From Styela clava (lineage: Eukaryota > Chordata > Ascidiacea > Stolidobranchia > Styelidae), in the NCBI RefSeq assembly GCF_964204865.1, contig NC_135255.1:10445135-10509134 (forward strand): a stretch of 64,000 bases of DNA, given 5' to 3'. This document shows, piece by piece, positions 10,836 through 23,000 of this stretch. A model generated the notes under the pieces. It did not search any database, was not told where the DNA came from, and saw only the letters and a list, made by a program, of their open reading frames with translations. A program made the translations under genes and the position numbers. The first letter of the stretch is position 1, and every line of letters starts with the position of its first letter.

Positions 10836-11522
10836 ATGCAGAATAACATTGGAACGATGCAACCACTTGATTCCGATGGAGACCCGCACGGTATTTCCCA
10901 ACGGTGGCAACGTTGGAGACGTTCATTTAAATTATATTTGACGGCCAAGGGAACGACGGAAGATAGCTCCAAGAAAGCTTTGCTTTTGTTCACCGCTGGT
11001 GTAAAGGTACAAGATATTTTTTATACTTTAGCGGGACTCGATGAAGAGAAAACATTTACCGAAACTTTAAATTTACTTGATGAATATTTTACTCCGAAAT
11101 CCAATATTCCTTTTGAAAGACATTTATTCAGGCAAATTAAACAGGCCAGTGATGAAACGGTCGATCAGTTTGTTTGTAGGTTACGTCAAAGAGCAACAAC
11201 ATGTGGCTTCGATGATAAAGAAGATGATCACATACGGGACCAAGTGATTGATAATTGTCGGTCCAATTCCATGCGACGAAGATTTCTCGAAAAGGAAAAT
11301 CTCGAATTAAGTGATTTGCTAAAAATTGCAAGGGCAATGGAAGCTGTTGATCATCAGGCAAAAGCAATTGAAGCTGACGCAGAATCGCACCAGGTGAATT
11401 TAGTAAATAATCCAAGCCGTTATACATCTGTTACAGGAAAGGAAAGTGAAAGAGACTCTTGTGGCCGAATCGGACATTTTTCCAGAGATAAGATGTGCCC
11501 AGCAAGAGGTAAACGATGCTAA
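10836..11522 (+). CDS. Gag polyprotein of the LTR element
   Basis: 228 residues. The N-terminal half resembles invertebrate gypsy capsids (WQRWRRSFKLYLTAKG, LLDEYFTPKSN, FVCRLRQRATTCGF, IRDQVIDNC). The C-terminus begins a zinc-knuckle region (SCGRIGHFSRDKMC). The first knuckle lacks its first cysteine, where Arg is found instead. The reading frame stops at TAA 11520-11522, which lies inside a second CCHC knuckle: the residues after the stop, KCGRMGHFKVRC, complete that motif in the same frame. The stop therefore looks like an interruption and not a natural Gag terminus. The start ATG lies 140 bases past the 5' LTR. Confidence 0.9.
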   Translation: MQNNIGTMQPLDSDGDPHGISQRWQRWRRSFKLYLTAKGTTEDSSKKALLLFTAGVKVQDIFYTLAGLDEEKTFTETLNLLDEYFTPKSNIPFERHLFRQIKQASDETVDQFVCRLRQRATTCGFDDKEDDHIRDQVIDNCRSNSMRRRFLEKENLELSDLLKIARAMEAVDHQAKAIEADAESHQVNLVNNPSRYTSVTGKESERDSCGRIGHFSRDKMCPARGKRC

Positions 11523-13010
11523 AAATGCGGAAGAATGGGACATTTCAAAGTTCGATGTGGTAAATTTCGAGGTAAACCTGCACGGCAACAAGGACATAAT
11601 GAGCGATGCCGAAACCAACCGAGAATAAATAAAAACGGTAAGCGGTTGAATGATACGAATTGTGTTGATTGTTCGAATGACGAAAATAGTGAGTTTACAT
11701 TCACCGTGAGAGATCACAATTCCTACCATGATGGAATAATTACTTTAAATGTGGGAGGAGTTAATTTGTCGAATGTAATAATTGATTCGGGTGCTTGCCG
11801 AAATTTCATGGGAAGCAATACTTGGGAATGGCTGAAGAGTGAGAGAATTGTGTGTAATTCGAGAAAATGCTCGATACCATCACTCTACGCTTATGGAAGT
11901 ACTAAACCACTTCAGGTTTTAGGTACGTTTACTGCTAATGTTTTCGTTTTGAATAATGAAAGTAAATGTCGGACTGATTTTGTTGTTGTCAAAGGTAATT
12001 GTCAAACTTTGTTAGGAAAAGAAGCTGCAACAAAACTTAATGTATTAAGAGTGGGGCCCGTGAATGCAGTGAGTTCCAAAACTATTGATACTTCAAATTC
12101 TGATATATTTTCCAAGTATGGAAAATTGTTTGAAGGAATTGGCCTTTTAAAAGATTACAAATTGACTTTGAATATTGACAAAACTGTTAAACCAATTGCT
12201 CAACCTCTGCGCCGTATACCATATGCGTTGCGAGACAAAGTAGATGCAAAAATAGATGAAATGCTGAAAGCAGACATAATCGAAAAAGCGCCTGAAGGTC
12301 CAAGTACCCGGATTTCGCCTTTAACTGTAGATCATAAAAAGGATGGAGATATTAGAATTTGTGTTGACATGCGCCGAGCTAACCAAGCCATACTCCGTGA
12401 AAGGCAACCTATACCGACTGTTGAAGACTTACTCCACGACTTGAGCGGACGTGCCGTATTTTCGAAGTTAGATCTGAAATGGGGGTTTCATCAAATATTG
12501 CTTGATGAGAAATGCCGATATATCACAACGTTCGTAACTAATAATGGAATTTTTAGATACAAAAGACTAATGTTTGGTTTATCATCTGCACCAGAAAAGT
12601 ATCAGCAAATAATCAGAGACGTTGTGAGGAACTGTCGGGGTGTCGCAAACATAGCGGACGATATCATTATCCATGGGCGGAATGTGAAGGAACATGATGA
12701 AAGATTATTTGATGTTCTTGATAAGTTGGACAAAGCCGGTCTAACGCTGAATGGTATGAAATGTCAATTTCGACTTCCTGTGATCAAGTTATTTGGTCAT
12801 AAGCTCACAAGTCAAGGTATTGATCCTTGTGAGGAAAAGGTGGCGGCAGTAAGAAATGCACGACGACCAAAAGATACCAGAGAAGTGAAATCTTTTATGG
12901 GTCTTGTTCAATATTGTGCAAAGTTTATACCAAACCTTTCTTCGATTGCAGCGCCTTTACGTGCATTGACTCAGAAAAATTCTAAATTTGATTGGGATAA
13001 GCAATGTTAA
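11523..13010 (+). pseudogene. Pol, first part: protease and reverse transcriptase
   Basis: Same frame as gag. First methionine at 11535. The retroviral-type aspartic protease motif IIDSGACRNF has its catalytic Asp at about 11784. Reverse transcriptase follows (PIAQPLRRIPYALR, DIRICVDMRRANQAI, FSKLDLKWGFHQI, FRYKRLMFGLSSAP). The catalytic box is IADD at 12651-12662, where YxDD is commoner. The connection region (FGHKLTSQGI, VKSFMGLVQYCAKFIP) is present. The frame ends at TAA 13008-13010, between reverse transcriptase and RNase H, and resumes in the same frame at once. It is scored as broken because full-length pol cannot be made without reading through. Confidence 0.88.
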
Positions 13011-14792
13011 AATTCATTCGAAAGATTGAAACGTTCATTAACTAATGCAAACACATTAGCTTATTTCAGATCTGACTGCAGGACAAGAATAATTGCAGAT
13101 GCTTCACCGACAGGACTAGGATCCGCTTTAACCCAATTGCAAGACGGAATTTGGAGAGTAATTTCGTATGCTTCGAGGACAATGTCAGACGTAGAAAGAC
13201 GATATAGCCAGACGGAAAAAGAAGCATTAGCTCTAGTGTGGGCATGTGAGAGATTTAACTTGTATATTTTTGGCAGGAAATTTGAACTTGAAACCGATCA
13301 CAAACCTTTGGAATGCATATACTCTAAAACTTCAAAGCCCTCAGCAAGGATTGAACGATGGGTATTGCGATTGCAAGCGTATGACTTCAAGGTAATATAC
13401 CGACCGGGTAAGAATAATATTGCTGATGTATTATCTCGTCTTAATGCGCCTGACCAGCGTGATACAACAGCGGAATATGATTTCTTCAAACGAATGGTTG
13501 TACAAAGTAGTTGCCCGATTGCTTTGACGCCACATGAAATTGAGCAGGCATCTGCTAAAGACCCTGAATTGCAAATTGTGAGAGATTGCATTAAATCACA
13601 GAATTGGTCAAAGTGTGGTAATTCATTTTTGCATGTGAAGAATGAACTTTGTATTTATGGTCAATTAATTTTACGTGGTACGAGAATTGTAATTCCACAG
13701 ATACTCAGAAAACGTGTTCTAGAGCTTGCACATGAAGGACACCAAGGAATTGTGAAGACGAAAAATCGACTTCGAAGTAAAGTGTGGTGGCCAAACATTG
13801 ATCGTGATGCTGAACGAAAATGTAAAGTATGTCATGGATGTCAGGTAACAAGTTCGTATAGTCCGCCCGAACCAATGACGCGAACACGACCACCCAGTGG
13901 ACCTTGGATAGATTGTTGTGCCGATGTTTTAGGACCTTTGCCTTCTGGTGATAACATACTGGTAATTGTAGATTACTACAGTCGTTTTTATGAAATTGTA
14001 ATTGTGCGGTCGACAACAAGTAAGAAAATAATTGAAGCGTTGAGCACCATATTTTCACGTTACGGAATTCCACTTACGTTAAGAACTGACAATGCACCAC
14101 AGCTTGTATCTAATGAATTCAAATCATTTTTAGACGAACATGGAGTTCAACATAAATCTACTACTCCATTGTGGCCACAAGCGAACGGCGAGGTGGAGAG
14201 ACAAAACCGAAGTTTAATGAAAGCCATACGAATAGCCCAAGTAGAAGGTAAAGATTGGAAATCGGAATTAAACAAATTTCTGCTTGCATACAGGTCTACA
14301 CCGCATACAACGACAGGAGTATCGCCATATTATTTGATGTTTGGTCGAAAGATGAGAACAAAGCTTCCAGAAATCAGACCAAAATACAACATAATCGGCG
14401 AAGAACACAGAGACAGAGACTGGAGAAACAAGCTACAAGGGAAATTTTACTCAGATTACAACAGAAGATCAATTTTACAAGATGTTGAGGTCGGAGATTC
14501 GGTGCTCGTTAAGCAAGAGAAAGTTGACAAGATGTCGACAAACTTCAATAAATATCCGTGTGAAATTGTCAAGAAGGAAGGAGGGGAAGTCACAGTCAGA
14601 GATGAAAAGGGAAAAGAATTTCGTCGCAATTCAACATTTGTAAAGAAATACGAAGAAGACACCCAAAATAAAATTGACAATAATGCCAAAGAGTCGCGAA
14701 TTGCTCCAGACGCGACCAGGCCAAGTTTGGAGGAACCAATTACTCAGCCTTATGAGCGTCCAAGGCGAACGAAAACTGCCTTCCAGATTTAA
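13011..14792 (+). pseudogene. Pol, second part: RNase H and integrase
   Basis: Same frame as the upstream part; first methionine at 13026. RNase H: RIIADASPTGLGSAL, YSQTEKEALALVWACERF, ETDHKPLE. The linker ends at IADVLSRL. Integrase: zinc-binding HEGHQG...CKVCHGC, then the catalytic triad, with Asp in CCADVLGPL, Asp in LRTDNAPQLVSNEF and Glu in ANGEVERQNRSL. A basic C-terminal tail ends at 14792. There is no frameshift in this part. It would be expressed only by readthrough of the two upstream TAA codons. Confidence 0.9.
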
Positions 14793-14828
14793 AGACTTTG
14801 TAATGAAATAAGTCTACCATCTACTCGT

Positions 14829-14842
14829 AACAAAAGGAGGGA
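14829..14842 (+). other. Polypurine tract
   Basis: AACAAAAGGAGGGA lies immediately before the 3' LTR, the standard position for the plus-strand primer. Confidence 0.8.
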
Positions 14843-15126
14843 TGTAGTGTTCATGGTCCGATGGTCATGAATTGCATGATTGATTTAGTCCTGCGATATA
14901 AATGCGCAAGGATACATGCCAAGGGGAGCAGAAGGACATTGACGGCGTGGCTGGTGCTGGTTCTATTGTATGGTGTTATTCGCTGTTTATTAAGTTGTAT
15001 CAGTTACTTTTGTGCATACTGAATTGTAGCAGTAAAAGCCTCTTATTGTGTGTGCAAATATCGTGTGTTGCCTTGGGGAAAGCTTAGCAAGATAGATAAC
15101 ATTGAAGATAGAGGCGGGACACTACA
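14843..15126 (+). repeat. 3' LTR (284 bp)
   Basis: Matches the 5' LTR throughout apart from a 2-bp deletion. It is followed by the target duplication ATGGG at 15127-15131. Confidence 0.96.
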
Positions 15127-15131
15127 ATGGG

Positions 15132-17069
15132 AAATAATCAGATTGGCATTGCAACCCTTCACAAATAATTTAGAAATAGACAAATATGACTGAGTTGAAG
15201 GAGATATGTGATATTAAATAAATTTTGACAAGGCTGGGTCAAATTAAATCACGATAGCCCAAAATATATTTCGTCTTGTAGTAATTTATTGCTTACACGA
15301 GGTTTAAACTATTAGAGATTCTGAACAATCAGCAAATTTGTCTATATCACTATTGCACATTAATTAATTTGCAGTACATTAAGTACGTACATTAATTGAT
15401 TTGCAGTACGTTTGCGCGGAAGTCAAACAAAATTTGTATTTTTAAAAACTATACCCACCAGTTTACATGCTCTAACTCTCTGAAACACTTCGAAATTTTT
15501 GTGAAAATATTTAAAGGAAGAATTCTTGAAGGGTCAAGGGTCGGGGAAACGTTCATCGCCAAGCATGCATGAGTTGTTATGACGTCATGTCTCAACAAAA
15601 ATCTACGTATTCGGAATTCGGATTCGCTGTGGGTAGCCGAAGTTCTCAAGTCGGCGAGCTGTCAAATGAGTTATTTTTTTTTTCATTGTATTTCTATTGC
15701 AACGTGTACGGTATTAGTTGTGGTTTGCATTTCCGCTGCTGTAGGTACGTGTCGGTTTCGTCGAGTTACACAACACGTTTTCCGGCGATTGGTTGGCAGA
15801 ACTTCACATTATAACTGCCTGGTATACGGTACAGTCAGAGAAGTACCGGTACCGGTACGGTATACAAGCTTGTGTTGTTGTGTACCGGTACGACATGTTA
15901 CCGCTGCATTACGGTACTGGTATTACAGTATTAGGATACGGTATTCAGCCTATGTCATAAAGCCAAGTGTTCTATATTATTTCCCAAAAGTTTTTGCAAT
16001 TAGGCTCAATGCTGCAATGCAGGGATAAGATAGATAGATAGTTTATTTCGAAAACTCCATAACAAACCTAAATTTAAAATGGAGAATTCTGGAGGGCAAG
16101 CAAAACCTACAAGAAAGTTTAAAACATGAGGTATCTCATGTGCCTGCCCACCAGCACGCACACAAAAACACAAGCCCAATTAAATGAGGCTTGGGCCAAA
16201 CTTAAAAAACAAAATACACGATAGTAATAAACTTTCGGGCTGTTGTACTCTCTTTCAACAATTACGTTGATAATGACCAATACCTACAACCTCATGCAAA
16301 GATAATGTGGGGAGTGGAATGTAATAAATTTGCGACGATAGTCATACTCATGAAGCCAGGAAAGCTTTAAGAAAAACCAAGCCATGAAAAACTACACTGA
16401 TTGCTAGATTGGGCATTGCGGAAAAGGTGATAAGTGGTTTAATATACAAACAAACGCAAAACCATGGCGGCAAATTCGGTGTGCGGACACTCGTAAAAGC
16501 AATTATTAGGAAAAACACTAATCACACGTGAGCAGGTATGTAGCCTAATTGATACATTGACGTGGCCAACATTGTTAAAACAGTACCGGTATACACACAG
16601 AGAGAACAAATCAAAAATATGCCACTAAATGAATGTTTAAAAATGTTACACTGTAAGTTACACTGCAAACTATTTACACATATATAGTTGAATACTCAGT
16701 ATTTCATCTTTCGATTCTGTTATGATGTCCGTATGTTGCCTTTATGCTGCCATGTAATTTCATATTTCGGCCTTTACTTGTTGATATTCCTTAAGTGCTG
16801 GTTCATTGTTGTCAATCTAATCTTTCTGCGCCGTTCAAAAATGCGACCGCAGCCGACGACTGCCAAACACAAACTTTAAATCCAATCTTTTATCCATAAA
16901 CTTCTTTAATTCCGGTGGATGGGCCTTGATCATGTTGATATCACGAGATACAAATCTAATAGTCTAATAGTAATAAATATGTAAATCCTATCCTACATCC
17001 AGACATCACAGCGCTAACTTACATCTGGACACTTTTTACCAGTGAGCTTATATTTAGCATAGTCAAACA
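15132..17069. other. Region upstream of SLC39A11
   Basis: No gene was recognised. It includes a cluster of TACCGGTA palindromes (15844, 15850, 15883, 16584) and, at 16030-16210, a repeat that read on the minus strand ends in (CTAT)n. The promoter and 5' UTR of SLC39A11 should lie near the right end. Confidence 0.45.
16029..16210 (-). repeat. Possible LINE/SINE tail ending in (CTAT)n
   Basis: On the minus strand the segment ends CGAAATAAACTATCTATC followed by a short tetranucleotide tail, a common 3' end for retroposons. No protein remnant was seen, so the assignment is tentative. Confidence 0.3.
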
Positions 17070-20000
17070 ATGATTTCATCTTATGGACCTGTCCAGCAAG
17101 CTCTACTCGGAACTTTGTTTACATGGGGATTGACTGCAGCTGGTGCTAGTCTTGTATTTGTATTCAAATCTGGAAAAGTAAGTTTAAAGATTTTTTTTTC
17201 AATATTCTGAATCATAAGCTGTAGAGTACGGTAGACTACCGGTACTATTTGTTTTCTGTTTACTCCATTCAGGTCCAGAAATTCAACTGGAAAACTAATC
17301 TAAGGCACAAGTCCTGATGCGATATGATGTTTGCTGCCCATAATAATACTTGTAGTTCAGTAGTTGGTACCATTATCTTCATAAATTATAATGACAAAAG
17401 TTTTCATCTATGTCTATGGGAAGCAATTCAGAATTGATTGCCTGAAAAGATCTTTTTAATTTTTATACTAACTGAATCTATTCTATTTTTAGCGGAAAGT
17501 TTTAGATGGAAGCCTTGGATTTGCTGCTGGGGTAAGGTTTTAAATTATTGTTGTTTGCAGAAGAAAACTTATTTTTACAATATATTCAAAATTAATTTTA
17601 GTCTAATTCTACCTCTTACACAATGACTGAATGAGGTTGGGTGCAACTCCCAAAACTCGGGTGTTACAACTCAATTTCACCCCCATAAATAGCTTTCATC
17701 TTTTTATTATCTGATTTTTGTAATGCTCACAGATATTTTGACTTTTATTCTTTATCAGGTAATGATTGCGGCATCATACTGGTCATTACTTGCTCCTGCA
17801 ATTGAAATGGCAGTATTATCTGGTAATTATGGAAAAGAAGGCGAATATGCTTTTATCCCTGTGGCGGTTGGATTTGCTGCTGGTGCACTATTTGTCTATG
17901 CTGCGGATATTTTAATGCCTTTCTTGGTAAGTATTAACATGTTTTAGATTATTAAGCTTACTGAAAGTGTAGCTGAACAATTTCTTTAAAATTAGGGAAT
18001 GCTGAGTGAAGATATCAATAAAAAATTTAAAAGGTTCTGCGATTGATGCATCATGTTGAATGTGAGGAATAATTATGTGCTAAAGCAGTGGTTTCCAAAG
18101 TGGGGTCCGCGAAGCACTTTCGGAGGGCCTGCGACAGAAACATGTTATATAGCTTGATAACACAAAAATTCAGTGCTTAAATTTGCAAATACACATTTGA
18201 CGCCCTTTGCTGCTTCGCAATCACTGCTGGAGACACTGATTCATCACTTACTGTTTCGATTGTGCTGCCCCATTGTGTTGTCACAGAGCTGTGTGACTGT
18301 AATATCACGAAGAGAGTTCAATTGCTGCCTATACAAGTTAACTAACTGCAGAGGTGTAGCTGACACTGCCTTTTTGTATGTTTGTTGGTATAGGAGGCAG
18401 TTTATGAAGTTATGCTTGTTTACAACGAAACAAGTGCACCATCATATACTTTTGTTCGTTTTAATGTTTTTCACCATACCGCGCATTGATTTTTTAATGT
18501 ATTGTTTTAGTGCACAAGGCCGGGAATCAGTGTTAACTCTAAGCAAATTATGAGTGCGAAAGTGCTTCGCAGTCGAAAAAAAAAGTGCGAAAGTGCTTTT
18601 GCCGATTTTAACAAGTTAGGTGCCCTTAGCCTTTCATATAACCCATTTAAAACGGCATAGATACTCGAAAAAGCACTCCTCCGGTTAATATTATGAATTA
18701 AAGAGAAGCCTTTCCGTTAACTGAGTTCCCTTTAAGCGAATTCATGTTTAATTAAAACAAGCAAATTCATCGGCAACGAAAGGACATCTGCTAACACCTG
18801 CCGCGGAAAAAACTTTCATGCAATGTATCACGGTGTCAGTTGCTTACTCGCGTGAACAGCAAAGGCCTTCACATTTGTTACTCCTTCCATCTAACAGACA
18901 CGAGGCAGGCTGGAAACCATATTAGTTACAGGGTAGATCCTTTGTACAAATCCCGTGCACAATAATCCCCCCCCAAATATAAATATCAATCAATATCAAG
19001 GGTTAGGTGCGCTGGAAATTCAACTTTTCGATTTATCCCTAAACCCAATCTGATAATTATTAATTTGTGATTTTGAACCACTTTGAAAGTCGCCACCCGC
19101 TGTTTTGAAAGATAGGTTAACCTATGTTCCCTCCGAAATATTACGCAGGATACTTCCCTGTTTTAGGAGATAGGTTGACCTACTTTCCTTTCAAACTTTT
19201 TTCTCCGAAATATTACACAAGATCACTTTGAAAATCCTCCCGTTTCGTGAGCTAGCGTGACCTAATTTCTCATTTACATTTATATTATACTATTTCAGAG
19301 CTTACCCAAAGACAAGTAATTTTTAAATGTCGACATGCCTTGGTTTGGGTGCGAGTTAGTTTAAATCGGGCAGAAAACATCATATATTGGCAAAATGTTT
19401 AGTAATGCCATGTACTTTCAGCATTCATAAATAACACTCTTTGTAATGCTGCTGACCTAGTATCAAATATTCGCATCACAACGCCACTTGCGAGATTTCC
19501 ATATATTTCAATTAGTAATTACACTAATAGGAACGATGACACCAAAGAGTTTTCTTTTGCGGAGGTACACTAAATATAACGAGGGTGATTCTTGAAAAAA
19601 ACGTGAATATAAAAAATAAGAATGATATGATAGTGGATCCCAAATAATTTTGAGAGTGTCTCTAAATACCAATCCATTTGATAAATAATTTTTATTCGAC
19701 CACATGAACGCTGATATCCTGAAAATTAATGTTGAAAGAGAAGTACGCATTCTCAGATATCGGACATCCAGTCGCGATATTCAATCGTTCATATGCACCA
19801 ATCTCACATTAATAGTAATTGCTACCCAAGTTTGTAAAGTTTAGAAACCAACAAACAGAAAATAACTTATCCTAAAACACAATTGAAATTCAGTCGGCAA
19901 TAAATTCGTCGCCAAGACGATGCCATACAAAAAAGATTTGGTCGCGAGAGTTACGTTAGCTGACTGCAAAACGACGTTGTTTTTTGAGCAGAATGTAAAA

Positions 20001-23000
20001 AAAATTATAATTAATAAACGGGAGTTACGACGCCCTTAACACATTGTGTGTATTAAACCTGTTGGAGTATTTGGACAATTTCGAATTTAAAATAAATGAA
20101 AACCCGACTTATAATAAAGACGCAAAAGTAATATGAACATTTATTGAAAAAGTTATTATTTAAGAAAGACAACATGATCGTACAATTCCGCCAAAACCTC
20201 GATGTTCGCAAGTGAGATGATAAACAAATACTTCCCTGTATTCGATCAATTAACTTTAACGTATCGTTGTTCTGCCAACAAACAGCCGGGTGCAAAATAT
20301 TTCCGTCCTGTGATATGCTCACAAATATTCTCGATATTAATATCATACCATCGCGTATGTTCTTTCTATTAGCTCTTTAGTGATCCCTTCCATCCTTGGC
20401 CAAGTCATGTTTCGAATATGTGAACATTTTATTCGACAATACATGGCCGGCGGGATGTTAAAATTGTAAACAAGAGAGAGGTAGAATCAATCGCGAATTT
20501 CGTTATAACGGCTCGTTTACGAATTGTTGCGCCTGTTATCGTCGAAAATGTTTACATTTGTTGTATTTTGAGGCATTTAAGAGGTAATAATTAGGGCATG
20601 ACATCATCAAAATTGTCAAGTAAGATCTTGAAATTGCAAATTCCGTAAATAAAATTGTGAATTACTCGGTAACGAATTCAGCTTTAATGACCGTGGGGGT
20701 AATGTTTTGTTGAAAATTATTATTAATGTGAGAGCGCCAAAAACATACAGTCCATGCCGATGCGGCCGCAATTGGTGTGGCGAGTTTATTAATAGTGTAA
20801 AATAAATTAAACGAATATCAATTATAACCAAGCCTGTCAGCGTGTTTATTTTCTGTGGGCAGGAATCGTAAAATACCATCTTGAGACAAATTCACTTCTA
20901 TTATAAAATCTTAATTTTCAGTTATTATCGTTATACAAATAACGTGTGGCAACTTTTTAATTTATCGTCGATCAAAAAACCGCCCCACACTCGTCCAAAC
21001 GTGTGTCGAGCTTGAACGACAGGAACAGATTCATCGACGACTTTAATTAGGGAAAATATGTATTTTATTGGGAATGCAAAATAAATGTAACAAAACGAAT
21101 TTTTTTGTGATATAACTTTGTATTTTCGGAAAGGGGTTGCCGTGAAAGGTAAAATTTGATCTAATTAATCGCAAAAATGTTTTATTTTAAATGTAACAAA
21201 ACACATTTTGCGATATAACCTTGTATTTTCGAAAACGGGTGTCCTGAAAAGTAAAATATGATCTAAATTAATCGCAAAAATGTTTTATTTCAAATGTAAC
21301 AAAACACATTTTTCGAGATACAACTGTATTTTCGGATACCGGGTGTCATGAAGAGTAAAATATGATCTGAATTAACCGTAAATAATGTTACATTCCAAAT
21401 GTAACAAAACGCATTTTTTGCGATATAACTTTGTATTTTCGATAACGGGCGTAATGAAAATTATTAATCTAATGTGTGATCTATTGTCTAACTAACGTCT
21501 GGAACACATCATTTTTGGGGAGAACTCTAGCCCGCGAAACGTCATTTAATTTAAAATAGAGAATGTTTCACGCATTCCAAAACGGAAAATCACCAGTAAG
21601 TGGACAGGGATTCAACCCTCCGGATTCAGTATTCTATATCCCCCGTGTCAGAACTTTCTGAAGAATGGAACAAAGAACCCGTCAAACCGCCGCGGAAAAG
21701 GGGAGTATTTTTTGCACTAATAATTAGGGCCTGACATTATCAAAATCGTCAAGAAACTGGTGAATTTGCAAATTCCATAAATAAAATTGTGAATTGCTCG
21801 GTAACATTTTAGCTATAATTATCGTCGGGGTATTGTTTTGTTGAAAACACGTTGAAACTTGAGGGAATTAGTTACGATTAGCGCCTGACCTCTATTAGGC
21901 ACTCGAGCACTCGAAAAAAAAGCACTTGAGCCCAATCTTTTTAGCATTTAGTCGCATACGTAAAATATCCTGTAAAAGAAGTGCTGTTCATTAACGTCAT
22001 CTCGTCTTATGACCACGCAGAAATGCCTTTATTGCCGAATTATTCAATCACTATTTTAAATCAACATTCAGGATTGGCGCAATTTCAGATTTGCGAAGTT
22101 TATCACCATAGAAATACATGAGAAAGTTAATTATCGTCTAAATAAATATCTGCATCACGGTATCGACAATAATATTAAAATTGGGACGGTAAATTTACAA
22201 ATTTGATGGGTAATATTAAAGCCAACGCAATTTGGGTCCTCAATGTCTTCAACAGATGTTGCCGATGTGAACGAACGATAAAACCCGGAATATAAAACTT
22301 CGATGTCCGCCGACCCGCAAGAATTCATATTTGTAATAAAGAGAGGGCGGGAATATAGATTACCAAAACCTGTATATCGCCGCCAAAACGATCGGTGACA
22401 AGAACAATTAGCGATTACAACGGAATTAACCAGTAAAAAGGCTTTGTTGCCGATTTTTTAATGTTTCCACCACGTTTATTCGGTACTCGTTAAAAATATT
22501 GGATTCAAAAAAATATTGAATTTTGCCCACCCGTCCTCGCATATCAATGAGAAATAGTTGTGTAAATAATTCCGGAAAATGCCACGTGCTTTCAACTTTG
22601 TGATTACAATAAAATGGCACTTAATGGTATTTTGTGAATTTGGTGATTTTGCAAATCTGTGACATGCTGCTAAAAGTTTGGTCTGATTTGAAAATCGTGC
22701 ACTTTGGTCACAATACATCCAAAGTGACTATAACACTTTACTAACACTCTTATAGTCATTTTGAATTCATCGATATCATTGATAGTCACATGACCACTCT
22801 CGTTCAAAGAAACGCACTGCGTAGTATTCCAACATCTGGTTTCAAAGGCGGAAGCGTTTTTTGCGGGAGAAGCGAAGCGGAATGGTGTGCTTGTATAATA
22901 ATCATATTATAAAAAAAGAATTTTGCTGTTAATGCAAAAGCTTTATCTCCTATGTCTGCATCTCATAGGTTAGAATTCCAGTAAATATCGTTATGATATG

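Larger units (their letters stand above)
10410..15126 (+). mobile_element. Ty3/gypsy LTR retrotransposon, full length
   Basis: 4717 bp flanked by ATGGG duplications. Order: 5' LTR 10410-10695, primer-binding region just after it, gag from 10836, protease, reverse transcriptase, RNase H, integrase to 14792, purine-rich tract 14831-14842, 3' LTR 14843-15126. Protease-RT-RNaseH-integrase order and the integrase place it in Ty3/gypsy, close to invertebrate K02A2.6-like pol proteins. Gag and pol share a single frame, broken only by TAA at 11520-11522 and 13008-13010. The LTRs differ by one 2-bp indel, so insertion was recent. There is no envelope-like frame. It lies in the intergenic space between RABGAP1 and SLC39A11. 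Confidence 0.96.

Noticed and set aside
15569-16028. Plus-strand frames of 81 and 149 codons upstream of SLC39A11
   Set aside because: They overlap each other, are rich in Cys/Tyr/Arg from the TACCGGTA cluster and a microsatellite edge, and show no domain.
21085-21460. CRISPR array
   Set aside because: Units are 103-106-bp tandem repeats without distinct spacers, inside a eukaryotic DNA element.
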